The notes under the pieces were generated by a model. That model did no database searches and was not told the origin of the DNA. It saw nothing but the letters and a program-made list of their open reading frames with translations. From Anadara kagoshimensis (taxonomy: Eukaryota > Mollusca > Bivalvia > Arcoida > Arcidae), in contig CM037874.1 of the NCBI GenBank assembly GCA_021292105.1, forward strand, positions 21,511,534 to 21,575,533: a stretch of 64,000 bases of DNA, given 5' to 3'. Every line of letters begins with the position of its first letter. Positions within the stretch are counted from its first letter, which is position 1. Below are positions 12,169 through 23,165 of the stretch, piece after piece. The position numbers and the translations under genes are program-made.

Positions 12169-13043
12169 CAGGGGCGTAGCCAGGCGTACGTTTGTACGCA
12201 AAAACGTCCACATCGTTTTCGCAAAAAAAAAAATCGAGAGAGAGAGAGTATAATATATTTCTTATATCAAACCGTTGGTCTTCACCGGAAATGTTATATA
12301 CGAATTCGGTTTATACCTGACTTCGATAGCCTCTGAGGTGCGGTTCCGGTGTTGTCTTGACTTTGCCGGCATGGCAAAACAATTGAAACTATCTGATTTG
12401 TTTTCGGCTTCAAAAGCCGATAACTCGAGCGCAGTTAGTCCAGCAGCTCAACAGCAGAATCCAGATACACAAGATAAACCTGAGGGTATAAGTAAACCAA
12501 CATCATCAACTTCAAATGTCCATAAACCTGGGCCAAAGTATCCCGATCTTTTCGCTTTGAATAATGATGAGTTGAGATGCACCAATACAAAACTCCAGCT
12601 TCTCACAGAAACATGGGAAACGGCCCATAAATATCAATTCCCAGTAAGGTATAACAATTACACTAAAGAACTTCTACTAGCCATTCGTCACGTTTCATTA
12701 TGTATTAACGCAATATATTTACAAATATATTTCCTCTCCTCCGTTTAACCTCACCACTATATTAATTGAACTCCCATTTTAACTTGACTTTCTCAATTAT
12801 TGAGTGTGTTGTTTTCGTAGTGCTTATGCCATACAACATCAGATCCCCTTGTACCTCGTCTTCAGGTTTAAGAATGAACCAGTTTTCAAAAGAACGACAA
12901 AAACTACCACAGCATAGCATAAAATTATAAGAAAAATTCTGATAAATAGCGCCCTGGAGGGCCGAAAATTCGCATCAGGGCGGCCCCCAAACCCCCTGCC
13001 CTCTTTAGGCGTCCACTTCATAAACACCCCAGCTACGCCCCTG
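12169..13043 (+). mobile_element. Deleted hAT-like DNA transposon (875 bp)
   Basis: The left end CAGGGGCGTAGCCAGG and right end (complement) CAGGGGCGTAGCTGGG share a perfect 12-bp terminal inverted repeat of a type common in animal hAT elements. The right end carries the G/C-rich AGGGGGTTTGGGGG-type subterminal block (complement, near 12980-13000). The element encloses a transposase first exon (12371-12643), but only about 400 bp follow it, so the body of the transposase has been lost. The flanks share TTTTC (5 bp) rather than the 8-bp duplication typical of hAT; this mismatch is unexplained. Family assignment is inference from ends plus the exon. Confidence 0.65.
12371..12643 (+). pseudogene. 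hAT-like transposase, first coding exon only
   Basis: The open frame starting at the ATG at 12371 begins with MAKQLKLSDLFSASKA, the basic-then-LSDLF style of N-terminus seen in hAT/ZMYM1-like transposases. A Ser/Gln/Pro-rich linker follows, then a conserved-looking segment with PDLFALNNDEL and ETWETAHKYQFP. In TTF/ZMYM1-like hAT transposases a tract ending in Y-x-F-P leads into the zinc finger. Exactly 91 codons end at FP before GTAAGG, a good splice donor in phase 0. The frame reads on in sequence to 12748 but with AT-rich, non-conserved residues. The TTF finger, DDE catalytic region and dimerisation domain are absent between here and the right terminus, so this is an exon remnant. The domain call rests on pattern recognition only. 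Confidence 0.5.
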
Positions 13044-13201
13044 TTTTCGGTAGCAATCTTTAGGCAAAAATGTGTGCTGAGAGCTATATCGGATACCGAA
13101 AGCAAAAATACCACAGCATTAACGGGCTATTTTTAAGTAAGTGGGTTTAGTTAGCAGTGTGCCAATTTTGACTTCGAAATGTATTTTTCATATATCAACA
13201 A

Positions 13202-13258
13202 AACTACAGTCAAACCAGGTGGCCTAGAGAGGTGGTCTTTAACACAACTTTGACTGTA
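13202..13258. mobile_element. MITE-D minimal copy (~57 bp)
   Basis: The left end ACAGTCAAACCAGGTGGCC and right end AACTTTGACTGTA are inverted, with GAGAGGTGGTCTTTAACACA between. The same end type is found at 42858-43010, 57257-57440 and at both borders of the large array at 52679-55395. Confidence 0.6.
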
Positions 13259-13651
13259 TGTCGCATCAACCGCACATAGACTTCCGTTGTTTACTTGTCA
13301 TTCACAACAAATAAATACTTTTATGTTGTTTGTAAATTACAAAAACAGAAGCCCCATTGATTCAAATGTATTTCCAAGTTGAAGTAAGTTATTTTCCCAT
13401 GAATGTTTTTGTTAATATTTTGAATATTTTCCATATCTTTCAACTCGGTAGTTAACCTTTTTCTCAACAAGACAGCAAAAACCATCACTAAATCAGTAAT
13501 GTCTATTTAGACAAACAACACCATACAACAAATCCAAGAAAAATTCCAAACTTCAAATTCAGAAATAGAAATTCTTGTACAAAATCCCCTCAGTAGGCGA
13601 CCCTGCCAAAGCGGTACTTGTGTCCACTTATATTTCGTATGAAGTATTGTT
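13259..13651. other. Gene-free stretch
   Basis: No open frame of note and no repeat recognised. Confidence 0.4.
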
Positions 13652-13892
13652 ACAATACAGACCTGTCTAAAGTTTAACACTGAGCTACCGAAAAAGAATC
13701 GAAGCTAGACTGCCGGGTGGCCTATTTATGGATAAATAGTGACCAGCAAAGCTACCGAAAGATAGGTAGCAGCTGCCAAAAATGTCGTGAGATCCCGTAA
13801 GACACTACCTCTCCGCTGAGGGGTCGAGACGAGCTGCCGATTCGGAACTAATTCGCTAGCCTAGTGTTATATTTTCGACAGGTGTGTACAGT
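13652..13892. mobile_element. MITE-A copy 4
   Basis: Ends are CAGACCTGTCTAAAGTTTAA and TTTTCGACAGGTGTGTACAG. The interior includes GCTACCGAAAGATAGGTAGC and GAGCTGCCGATTCGGAACTA, shared with copies at 22055 and 42025. Confidence 0.8.
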
Positions 13893-14414
13893 ATTTGAAA
13901 ACTGTCAAAAGTAATATAAGCTTCTCAGAGGATCACAATCACCATACCGTTAATAGGAATGATACAGTAAAAACAATCTACATTCTTTGAAATTCTTGAG
14001 TCAATGGTGTATTCTTATGAAGTTGGCTCTTTTTGGTATCATGTAAAACATAAATTAACCTTTAGCAACTGGTTGTTCCAAGCTCCTTTAGCTTAGCAGG
14101 TTAACAAAAACGTATGTATACATGCATTTCAAATTCAATTCAATACAATGTGCAATTATCAAAAAAGCGAGTGCAGTCAAAGTTTTATGTCTAATACAAA
14201 TACTTTTCAATCCCACTTCCATTTTCTAATTTTTCTAATAATTTGATTAAGCTAACTGACCTTTGAACAAGTGCGCCCTGAACACTTGATTTAAAAGTTT
14301 AACTAGATTTTAAAATATTAAAATAACTTTGTTAATTTGATTGTTCTCTATTTTTACCTTATTTTACATGCCTTATTCTAACAATTATGTTTTCGAATTG
14401 TTTTCTTTATTTTT
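13893..14414. other. Gene-free stretch
   Basis: AT-rich DNA with no gene or repeat that I can support. Confidence 0.4.
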
Positions 14415-14655
14415 CAGGGTACTTGGTGGCCGAGTAGTCTAAAGTAAGCACTTGTATAAACGGATCACAGCGTCTCTTAGCTCACAACCTAGGTTCGAAT
14501 CCACTCGGGACACATCCGTGTGTAAGAAGGTTTGTAAGTTCGCTCGCTGAGGGTACATGTAGATGGTTTACTCCGGTTTCCTCAACCATTCCTGAACTGA
14601 CCGTCTCGATCAATATAAGACAAAGAAGCTTGAATGTTGCATAAAACGACATTCT
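14415..14655 (+). mobile_element. SINE type 1, full length
   Basis: A-box-like TGGTGGCCGAGTAGTCTAAA and B box GGTTCGAATCC are followed by the type 1 middle (TACTCCGGTTTCCTCAACCA) and a diverged tail (GTCTCGATCAATATAAGACA, then TTGCATAAAACGAC). The sequence ends near 14655. Confidence 0.75.
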
Positions 14656-14699
14656 TTTTCAGTCAATTGTTTAGTATTAGTAGTAGTACCTTTTTAACT

Positions 14700-15897
14700 A
14701 TCTTCGTTGTAGGCGCAACTTTGATTTTTTAATGTTATGTTGCATTCTCCACCGACTTAAATTTCATGAATCAAGTTAAGGCAGCTGTGTTTATGAATGA
14801 GTGTGAAACTGGACCCAGGCCCAATGCCCAAGGCATAATAGTGGTCTTACAATATGCCCATTTTTATATTTATTTACGCGAGTGTTTGTCAGTGCGTGAT
14901 TTTTTTCCTCCTCAGCGTGTGACTTTCTTTCCCACAGTTATTAATTTTGTTGTCTTGGATAGGGACTAATTACTGATTTTACTTATTATGTTCAGTGGTT
15001 TACATAATCATTTAGTAAAACTGCAACATAAAAACTTGTCCATTGACAAGAACTTGTTCATTGATATAATGGAAGTTTAAATATCTTACTTTTTGTAAAA
15101 TATAAATATGTAATATCAAATTCACTGCAAAATAAGAAATCTGTCCTCTGTGACTTTCGGACCCATCCCAAATCCCACTAACATACAGAAAAAACCCTTA
15201 TTATTGCACCTCTACAATATTGCCACCTCGCTTATCGTTATAGTACTAGAATTCAGAAGTCTCAAAATTCTTCTTTTTATGTCTTTCATTGATTTATTAT
15301 TTTATTCATGCCAAACTTGGACACTACACACATGGTGGCGATGGATCGCGGTTTTGCTGTATAGGGAAGGACTTCTGTTTTTGAACATGCCAGTGATTTC
15401 GGCGAAATTATGGCTCAATGTGACGTCATTGTTGACGATATATCCTGACCATTACAGAGTTAATCTAGATTTTCATAAATCACACGATAGATCGGTTATT
15501 TTCTTAATTCAGGGAAATCCTATAAAATATAAATAATTAATGATGATTAACACCTACACACATAATTATCACGTGATAAACCGTTTTGTTTGTGTATTTA
15601 ATTTATCTGTAATCTGTTAATTGGTCAGAATCCCTTTGATATCCAGTAATGTTTGTTTTTATTTTCTGGTTGGGAGCAATTTTACTGAATTCCTAAGCGT
15701 TAAATGTTCTCATTAATCTCACGATTTTCTCAGACTATTTCCAGGGATATAAGCGGTTTGATATGAGTCTACTATTTTCAGTGATATAAGCGGTTTGATG
15801 TTTTAACTCATTTTAACTCAATATCTGTCAGTGTAAAAGAGAGTTTCAATATAGACCATAGGTTGAATTTGTCTGTCGTGCTCGATATTCTGTAACA

Positions 15898-15900
<3 letters not shown>
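14700..15900. other. Gene-free stretch with an unsupported 128-codon frame
   Basis: The longest frame is 15150-15536 (+). It is Leu/Ile-rich with no recognisable domain, lies in AT-rich DNA and has no paired splice sites I trust. A 40-bp direct repeat (GATATAAGCGGTTTGAT) sits at about 15747 and 15783. Confidence 0.45.

Positions 15901-15901
<1 letters not shown>

Positions 15902-15933
<32 letters not shown>
15902..15933 (+). repeat. (GA)n microsatellite
   Basis: 16 or so GA units. Confidence 0.95.
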
Positions 15934-15938
<5 letters not shown>

Positions 15939-15984
15939 TTGAATTATTCTTCTTTTCTTGTTAGTATCATGCAAAAAATCATTA

Positions 15985-16080
15985 TACTGTGAAATCATTT
16001 ATTTCGTGTTGTCAAATTTTCGTAATTCTTAGAAATTTGCGATTCCGCGGGTCATAAATTAGCGACCTGAGGTTACTGTT
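15985..16080. mobile_element. MITE-C copy, partial
   Basis: Begins with TACTGTGAAATCATTTATTT, the MITE-C terminus, followed by TTTCGTGTTGTCAAATTTTC. The opposite terminus is not found. Confidence 0.5.
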
Positions 16081-16234
16081 TAGGGCAAGTGTGATATGCT
16101 TATGTAATTTCATAATCTCGGTGTTCAAGAAGACGACGAAAATCATGCTTGTAAATTAAAGGGACATCGCCTTTATTCCGTCCTTCTAATGTTTGATGGA
16201 GAAAACAAGCTTTGGGTTATCTCTAAGCAAGTTA

Positions 16235-16455
16235 AGTGCTATTGCATACTTTTTACAAGACAAGTGCTATTGCATACTTTTTACAAGACAAGTGATATTG
16301 CATACTTTTTACAAGACAAGTGCTATTGCATACTTTGCCTTAGCATACTTTTTACAAGACAAGTGCTATTGCATACTTTGTCTTAGCATACTTTTTACAA
16401 GACAAGTGCTATTGCATTCTTTTTTACAAGATTAGTGCTATTGTGCATACTTTTA
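16235..16455 (+). repeat. Short tandem array, 28-bp unit
   Basis: The unit CTATTGCATACTTTTTACAA plus GACAAGTG repeats about seven times. Two middle units are lengthened by an extra TGCCTTAGCATACT-type insert (unit about 46 bp), a small higher-order change. The open frames across it (65-80 codons in two frames) are a by-product of the repeat. Confidence 0.85.
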
Positions 16456-16624
16456 CAAAACAGCCGAATACACAAACGTATGTCAATGGACATGTTTTTA
16501 AATTGAAGTTGCAATTCGTTTGTAATTTAGGGATTTGTAATTTAGTTTGTAAACTAAATAGAGAATATAGCTCAACAATTAAGTGAAACTGGATATGATA
16601 ATAGTAAATACATGTAACTGTATT

Positions 16625-16860
16625 CACGGTTGCCCAGTTGGTAGAGTATTCGTCAGTATGTGGCCATGGGAGGTCGGGGTTTGAAACATGGCCTGCCTAA
16701 CAAAGACTATCGCATGTACAGGCAGACATGACACGCTAAAAGAACCCTGAGCGCACAGTAAAGATAAAAAATTCGGTCACTCCAACTATAGCTTGTGACA
16801 TCTCGATATAGGTTCTCGCTATCCTTTCACAGACCACTTCGATATGAATGAAAAATAAAA
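16625..16860 (+). mobile_element. SINE type 2, shortened copy
   Basis: Has the tRNA-like start GGTTGCCCAGTTGGTAGAGT, a degenerate B box (GGGGTTTGAAACATGG), an AGAACCCTGAGCGCACAG block and a degenerate tail ACATCTCGATATAGG. It abuts the full type 2 copy just downstream. Confidence 0.55.
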
Positions 16861-16865
16861 TTGAC

Positions 16866-17216
16866 CTGTGCGTGTAACTCCAACACTCAGTCCACTGCTC
16901 GCTCCGTAAGTGGTAGGTCGTGGGTTCGAACCCCGGCCGGGTCTGACCCAAGACTTAAAAGTGGGTAGTGACTGTTCTTTCGCCAAGCACTCGGCATTAC
17001 GAAATGAAAGTCACGGTTCTTTCGGATGGGAACTTAAAATAAACGAGGTCCCGTGTCTTGGTAGGCTTGGCACGATAAAGAACCCTGCTGTATAATGTCA
17101 TCAGCGAAACGCATAGGCAAAATTTCTGCACCTTCGCCTATAGCTGTCGATGTCTCAATATAAGTGAAATATTCTTGACTGGGACGTTAAACACCATTAC
17201 TACTACTACTACTACT
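16866..17216 (+). mobile_element. SINE type 2, full length with (CTA)n tail
   Basis: The head has B box GTGGGTTCGAACCCCGGCCG, then GGTCTGACCCAAGACTTAAA, GAAAGTCACGGTTCTTTCGG and AAAGAACCCTGCTGTATAAT. The shared tail TATAAGTGAAATATTCTTGA with CTGGGACGTTAAACACCATT runs into a (CTA)n run. Short frames across it encode only SINE-derived peptide. Confidence 0.8.
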
Positions 17217-17284
17217 ATTCCGTGGACGCTAACAATGCGGATATCCAAGACAAAGAATCTGGCAATATTCAAAAAGCAAGTACT

Positions 17285-17380
17285 AGTATAATCACTTTGA
17301 AAATTGACAAATTGGGTTAAACGTGTGAACTTTCGCAAGAGAATTGAGACCGGGTGCTCCGGAAGGATAAGCACTTATTC
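17285..17380 (+). repeat. Dispersed repeat family R2, copy 3 (partial)
   Basis: Contains TTTGAAAATTGACAAATTGG and ACCGGGTGCTCCGGAAGGAT followed by AAGCACTT. It directly follows the SINE above. Confidence 0.55.
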
Positions 17381-17494
17381 AAACATTGTTCTATAATATG
17401 CCACTTTTGAAATTTCATGAAATAATGTATTCAAAAGTAGAACATGACAACTACGGTCCTTTAGCTATCAATTTCTCTTAACAATTTGTTCTAT

Positions 17495-17645
17495 GAAAAT
17501 TAATGTGAAATTATTCATTTTCAAAGTTCCTAATTTTCGTGATTCTATGAAAAATACCATTGCTTGGGGTGGTAAATTCGTGGTTTGAAGTTACTTTTTA
17601 ACTCTTGAAGCACCGTGAAAATTAAGGATTTCACAGTATTCTATG
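17495..17645. mobile_element. MITE-C copy
   Basis: The left part has TGTGAAATTATTCATT and the right end is AAGGATTTCACAGTATTC. The interior GGGGTGGTAAATTCGTGGTT matches the copy at 8165-8360. Confidence 0.6.
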
Positions 17646-17649
17646 TATT

Positions 17650-18215
17650 CTATTTTAAATGTATTCTATTTTCTAATTCTAATTCTTTATTCCTTAATTC
17701 TACATTTATTGGTTACAATTCAAAGTATGGCGGTACATTAAATAAATAACAGTGTATTACATAGAGTTATAAAATAGGATGGTAAGTACATTGAAAAAAA
17801 TATCAATAAACCTTATTTTGTAAAGTATAACAAACAATAGACTTTTTATATATGGATGGGCCATGATGTACAGCTAGTTGTCCCTTCTATATGTAGCCTT
17901 TTTAAAAAATAAACCAAAATTACGCAACTGGCGAATATTCTGAACACTCATCAGTTGAATCAATTTAAATGCCGAGGGTTTTGACCTATAAAAACGTTTA
18001 ATATATAATTGACGTAAGTCTGAATAATGAGGACAGACGAGAATGAAGTGGAACTCGTCCTCGATTTCCCCCGTGTTGCACTTGGAACATAACCTGGTTT
18101 CCCTTGCTACATTATGATAGCGCCCTGTTTCAATACAGAGGCGATGAGCAGAACACCTGTATCTTGAAATAAAGTTAGTGATTGTTCTTGGCAGTGGTTT
18201 TTGTAGGTAAAACTA
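17650..18215 (-). mobile_element. LINE 3' remnant (C-terminus of ORF2 plus 3' UTR)
   Basis: Minus-strand retrotransposon fragment: the coding end described separately, then a ~220-bp 3' UTR with AATAAA-like signals and a short TTAGAA/TTAGAAT-type tail near 17660-17690. It is 5'-truncated in the usual LINE manner. The related but distinct LINE at 25168 shares the C-terminal Cys/His layout. Confidence 0.7.
17874..18215 (-). pseudogene. LINE ORF2 C-terminal fragment, Cys/His knuckle
   Basis: Reading the minus strand from about 18215 to the TAG at 17876-17874 gives a ~114-residue frame. It contains HRLCIETGRYHNVARETR, then the zinc-knuckle-like LCSKCNTGEIEDEFHF with LVCPHYSDLR (C-x2-C...H...C), then SKPSAFKLIQLMSVQNIRQL. 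This is the characteristic C-terminal tail of CR1/jockey-type LINE polymerases, downstream of the reverse transcriptase domain, which is missing here. An in-frame stop lies just upstream. There is no endonuclease or polymerase core, so the copy is dead. Confidence 0.7.
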
Positions 18216-18499
18216 CGAGGTTAAATACGGTCAATAGTTTTGTTTTTTTTTTTAATATTTATAAAAGGTTGCATTGTAGAACAACAAGGTTTGAATTATG
18301 ATAACGTGATGATTTTGACCCCAACGTATCTCTGGAGGGTCGGGTTCGAACTCCAGCATGGTCTGATCATTCTAGCAATCAATTGAAAACCACCGCTGAA
18401 TCTCAAGATGCAATTATGATCATATTTAATTGCGTTTTGATAAATAATCAGTAGTCTCACTATGTGTTTATCTTTTGTAATATTTCTTCGTCACACCTT

Positions 18500-18770
18500 C
18501 CTCTCAGCATTTTGCTAAGATTCTGATTGTACTCGGTTGAAAATTCACAGTCATTCCTTAACCAAGATTTTCTTTAACTTGAATTTAGCTCATTTATGCG
18601 ATCGTTTATGGAACTCAAAATACAAATTTTCGACAACACTTGAATACCTATGCTATAAACTTGAACTGATCTTCAAAATAATTCCTTGATAGCAAAATAA
18701 CAGAACGATTTTGTTGGATTTAACTAAAGGAAAATCTTAGTTAAGGAATGATTCTGAAACTGCGGTCTGG
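18500..18770. mobile_element. MITE-E copy, inverted-repeat element
   Basis: The left CATTCCTTAACCAAGATTTT and right AAAATCTTAGTTAAGGAATG are inverted. Related, more diverged elements lie at 41585-41835 and 44330-44700, all near CAGTTTC/GAAACTG termini. Non-coding. Confidence 0.6.
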
Positions 18771-21700
18771 TGTTACATAACGCAACTTATGCATTTATGA
18801 GTTTTGTATATGACGCACCCAACGTTAAATTGTAGATGCTTCACTAAAAACCCTTTAAAATAAGAAAACTGTTTTTAATTTTATGATAATTTTATTAAAC
18901 ATTTGACATAAAAAATATTTCTCATAAATTACATCATTTCCATCTCACTTTATCTAATAATACAAATCTATAAAAAATTAAAAAGTATCTCGTCTCATTC
19001 AACTGATTTCTTTGTAAAAGAAAAAAGTACACAAATACCATCATATAAAACTCGCTAACAACTACATTGTTAATAAGAAAAGAAAATACGGTACTCTGCA
19101 AAACATGTGTCTCGAAAAAAAAAACAATATGAAGCTAAATTGTTTGACAAATTTTGCTTATGGTGTCCTCTTGATTTTTAAGGCAATCATGCCTGTTGGT
19201 AAGACCAAAATATGGTATGTGGGCAATGATTGCAATGGCAATGTTCAAAACAAAAATAATGAAAAGGTACCAAAATACTCTATACTAATGATCACTTGCT
19301 AACAATAAAATCCCTATGTCGCAAAATTTTAACAAATCATTGTAAAATCGAATCTATTGGCAATGGCTTGCCATTAAATATGGATTTAAAATTGCCAATT
19401 AAAATTCTTACTAAAAAAACAAAAACTCACATTGTACACATGGCGAAATACATAAATACCGTACACACATTATATATATAAATTATGAACACAAGGTGGT
19501 CCGTTGGTTTGATTATAAAATAAACTGTGTAAAATCACCAAAACACAAAAAATGATTGGTTCAATCAAGAACCCGTGGTCCTATTAGAAGTATTTTGTTC
19601 AAGATGAAAAAATGAAGACAGGGACGTTTTGGTGCAATATATAGAAAAGTCAAATACGACCTGTCATGTTATAAATATTAGAATATTTCGTTCAGAGAAT
19701 TCAAAACATTATAATTCTAGTATTACAGATCCAGCACTTTATGTTAAGTTTAATGAAAATAAAATAAATAGACATGTTTTCATTTTAATATCGTCCTAAA
19801 TTTGCGATATAAATTAGATTAATGATATAAGAATGAAATTAAGTGAGGAGGATCTCGCGATATGAGCCTGATTGACTAGACATTTACAATTAAGTTATAT
19901 CCATAAAAAGTTATAACCAGATTAAGATTTGCTCCATTAAGTAATAAACATTATATTGGTCAAACTTTGCCCAATAAACATCCTCAAAAAATACAGTAAA
20001 TTGCCAACACTTTTGCAATATAAACTGGGTTCCCATAAACATAATAGAAAAATATTTTCGAACTCCAAAAACAATGGCGAAAAGTCGGGTGGCAATGTCA
20101 TTTAGAATAGTTTTTAAAATGTAACCGTTCACTTATTCACATTGCATGGGTTTTTTAACTAAATTCGATCTTAGCAAGTTATGCAAATTCAATTCTAAAG
20201 CAAAAATCTGAGCATCATTTTTCAAATTCCTACTTCAAAGTCATCAGATTTTTTTACAAAACAATTTATCAATCGACCTCATAAATAATGGCTAATCTCG
20301 ATAACGCTTTACATACGATTTCGAGGTTATTTAAAATATACTTGCTTTGAATTACTAGTAACCCAACAATTTAAATACACTTATTCAAACAATGTATATG
20401 AACTGATAAAAGTAGTTTTGTAAAACTTTTAAATATTTCTTCTTAAATAGATTAACGTTCAATGTCGTTCCAGCTCTGCAAGGGGGCTAATTGGAGGGAA
20501 CCAGTCAAATTGTCATGCAAACTTCTGACGTTGATCATCAAATCTTTTGAATGTTTTTAATTCCTGTGATCATCCATGGTATTAGCAGACTAAGTCAAGC
20601 TTTAAAAAGAAATTGCTTTAATGAATCACCTCAATGTTTGAATGTTAAGATTTATTCACGATTGCACTATTTTTGAAACAGAATAAAATAGCACACGGTC
20701 ATACATACATTATTGTATTAAATTCGTGATATAAATACGATTTTATTCCGCTGATCCTCAACGAACATGTATTATCTTTCTGTGTGGTAGTCATTTATTT
20801 ATTTCCCTCCACGTTTGAGAATTTTAAGTTTCTCTTCGTGACAAAATTTGAAGATTTAACCGACAAAGAAGTAATTTCTTATCCAATTTTGACTGATCAT
20901 TATTAGACCGTCTGTGTATATGAGTTAATCCTCTTCTAAAGAGCGGCATGTAGACAAAATTGGACTTCGTATTTAGTTACGGCGAACTTTGATCCCGAGC
21001 AGGTTGCTGCAAGTTCATTGTAGTTATGCTGCCTTTAACATTTGGTGGTTCTCTGTTACTTCGTTTTTCTGAAATAAATAAATAAATAAATAAATAATAA
21101 ATAAAAAATAAATACATTTAAACAAACAAACAAATAAATAAATAAATAAATTGGTAAATGTATCACTGTAAATTTTTGGTGTTTGAAATATTGTATAGCA
21201 CTTGTACACCGAACAATATTGAAATCAAAACAGAATCTTCTTGCACCAGATATACCTGAAGGGTTCGAATTGTCATATTATAAAATTTTGGAATTGTCTG
21301 AATGAAATTATCCAAAAAAAAATAATATGACAAAATATCTAAATCAGTGATATTAACGCTTTGGTTATCACACAGTTTAGCCATTTTTACACCCCATGCA
21401 ACTCGTCGTTCAACAGAACGATATTTAGCTCATCTCTACTAAAACAAAAATGTCATGTATATCTTGAGCGAGGACATTAGCATACAGTGTTTATGTTCAG
21501 ATGAGCAAACATTTTCTTCTGATAATAATATCTTGAAAGATGGCGTAAGCTTCCGAAAATGCATCTTGGGCGAAGGTTGTAGCGCCCGGTGTTTATGTTC
21601 AGGCAAGGAACCGATGCTCTTCTGACGGCTCTTTAGCCACATTACAATTAGGATTAATGAATGCTTTCAGACCTTGTCTAATATTATATAAATCACTGTG

Positions 21701-22054
21701 TGACATCAGAAATGATCCATTTCTCGGCACATGTGATAACACTTCATGTCTACAATTCATGAGATATCAATCATTCAATGTGTGGAACCGGATATAGTCA
21801 ATTGATCATTATTGTGATCAAAACAGCTGTCTGAAAAGATTTATTCAGAATGCGAAATGAACATGAACCGTTCTGTTGTATAATGGATTATAAAAGGCGT
21901 TTTTGATGAGTCGGGGTTCAACTAAACGACCTTGTCGAACACCTGTATTTATGGTGATATATTAATTCAAATATAAAACCATCTACCAGACTTTTCACTG
22001 CCAGTCTTCAGCTGTCTTATACATAAAAGTTAATGGACTTCTCATTTCTAAGCT
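18771..22054. other. Repeat-poor, gene-free stretch
   Basis: About 3.3 kb of AT-rich DNA. Only short frames (60-73 codons) and an (AAAT)n microsatellite at 21069-21150 are seen. I find none of the SINE or MITE families that crowd the left 18 kb. It may hold non-coding regulatory DNA of the Twist locus; this is inference. Confidence 0.4.
21069..21150 (+). repeat. (AAAT)n/(AAAC)n microsatellite
   Basis: Imperfect tetranucleotide run. The minus-strand 61-codon frame across it is an artefact. Confidence 0.9.
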
Positions 22055-22270
22055 ACAGAACAGACCTGTCGAAATTTTAACACTGTGGTAGCGAAATGGA
22101 TCGAACTCGGCTACTAAGTTGTCGAGATGCGGAAACCTTGTGGTAGAAAAGCTGCCGGGAGATAAATGACAGCTGCCAAAAAGTTATAGCTTAACGAGGG
22201 GTCGAAATGAGCTTCCGATTCGATACTAATTCTTTAGCTTAGTGTTAAACTTTCGACTGGCCTGTACTGT
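22055..22270. mobile_element. MITE-A copy 5
   Basis: Ends are CAGACCTGTCGAAATTTTAA and TTAAACTTTCGACTGGCCTG followed by TACTGT. The interior block GAAATGAGCTTCCGATTCGA matches copies 4 and 6. Confidence 0.8.
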
Positions 22271-23049
22271 ATATGCTTAATGCCAAAAACACTTCCATTA
22301 TGGTTAATTTATTATTTTCGCAAATTTCAAGAAAAACCAATCACCGGTGAGATGGATATATACTTATATATTTTCTGTTAGGACGTTATACTAATTGATG
22401 GGTTTAAAGTGTTCTTAATCACTTCCGAACGCGTTTGAGAATTCGTCAAGTTAATGACATTACCATGCGGTAAAAGTAACGGTTTTTCTCTACATAAGAT
22501 CGTAAAAATCTTGGAACAAACGGTAAACCGTTTTGATGATGGGCACAGCTGCTGAAACATGCATCCTACTTCATCAGAGCCCGTTTGACAAAGTGTATTT
22601 TCAATTTTTTCTTTTTACTTTTTAGTTGTGTGAAAACAGACTACTACTCGTATGTAAAATAATAATTACTATTAGTATTTCCGCACTTTGTAACCATTTT
22701 ATATCTTTTCCTTCCCCTGTGTACAGTGTTGTACCCTTTGTAATATTCTTACAAAAATTGCTTTAACCTTTTTAAAATGTTTAATGCACAGTTATTTTTT
22801 TTTCTTTTTCGCCAGCTGTCATTTGCTGTTATGAGTATATATGTTTTGAATTTAGAAAGATTTAAAAAACAGCACACATTTTAAATTGTCACGTAGAACT
22901 TATAATGACACCGGAGACCTGATCTAAGTTTCAAAACCCTGTGCAATGAAAATGGGTCATGTTTTTTAAAATGTTAAAAAACTATTTTGCACCACGTAAT
23001 TCTTTAATTTTATTATTCTACAAACATAACAACATCAATTTCAGTTCAC
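22271..23049. other. Gene-free stretch
   Basis: Short frames only; no recognisable domain, RNA gene or repeat. Confidence 0.4.
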
Positions 23050-23165
23050 ACGTGGTGGTTGTTGCTGTCTAAACAGGAAGTGTTTACTCTTCCGGAGCGC
23101 CCGGTCTCACTGACTTGGTGGACGTTTACATGTGTAACTTACTTTTCCAGTGTCAACGTTTCTTT
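23050..23165 (-). repeat. Dispersed repeat family R2, copy 4 (partial)
   Basis: AGGAAGTGTTTACTCTTCCG with GAGCGCCCGGTCTCA is the minus-strand R2 core. Flanking similarity is lost. Confidence 0.5.

Noticed and set aside
15150-15536. 128-codon open frame on the plus strand
   Set aside because: No recognisable domain, hydrophobic AT-driven composition, no trustworthy splice sites or neighbouring exons; such lengths occur by chance in 64 kb.
16883-16945. Possible tRNA gene with B box GGTTCGAACCC
   Set aside because: It is continuous with the full type 2 SINE body and tail, and the same head recurs at 50966 and 61800 (minus).
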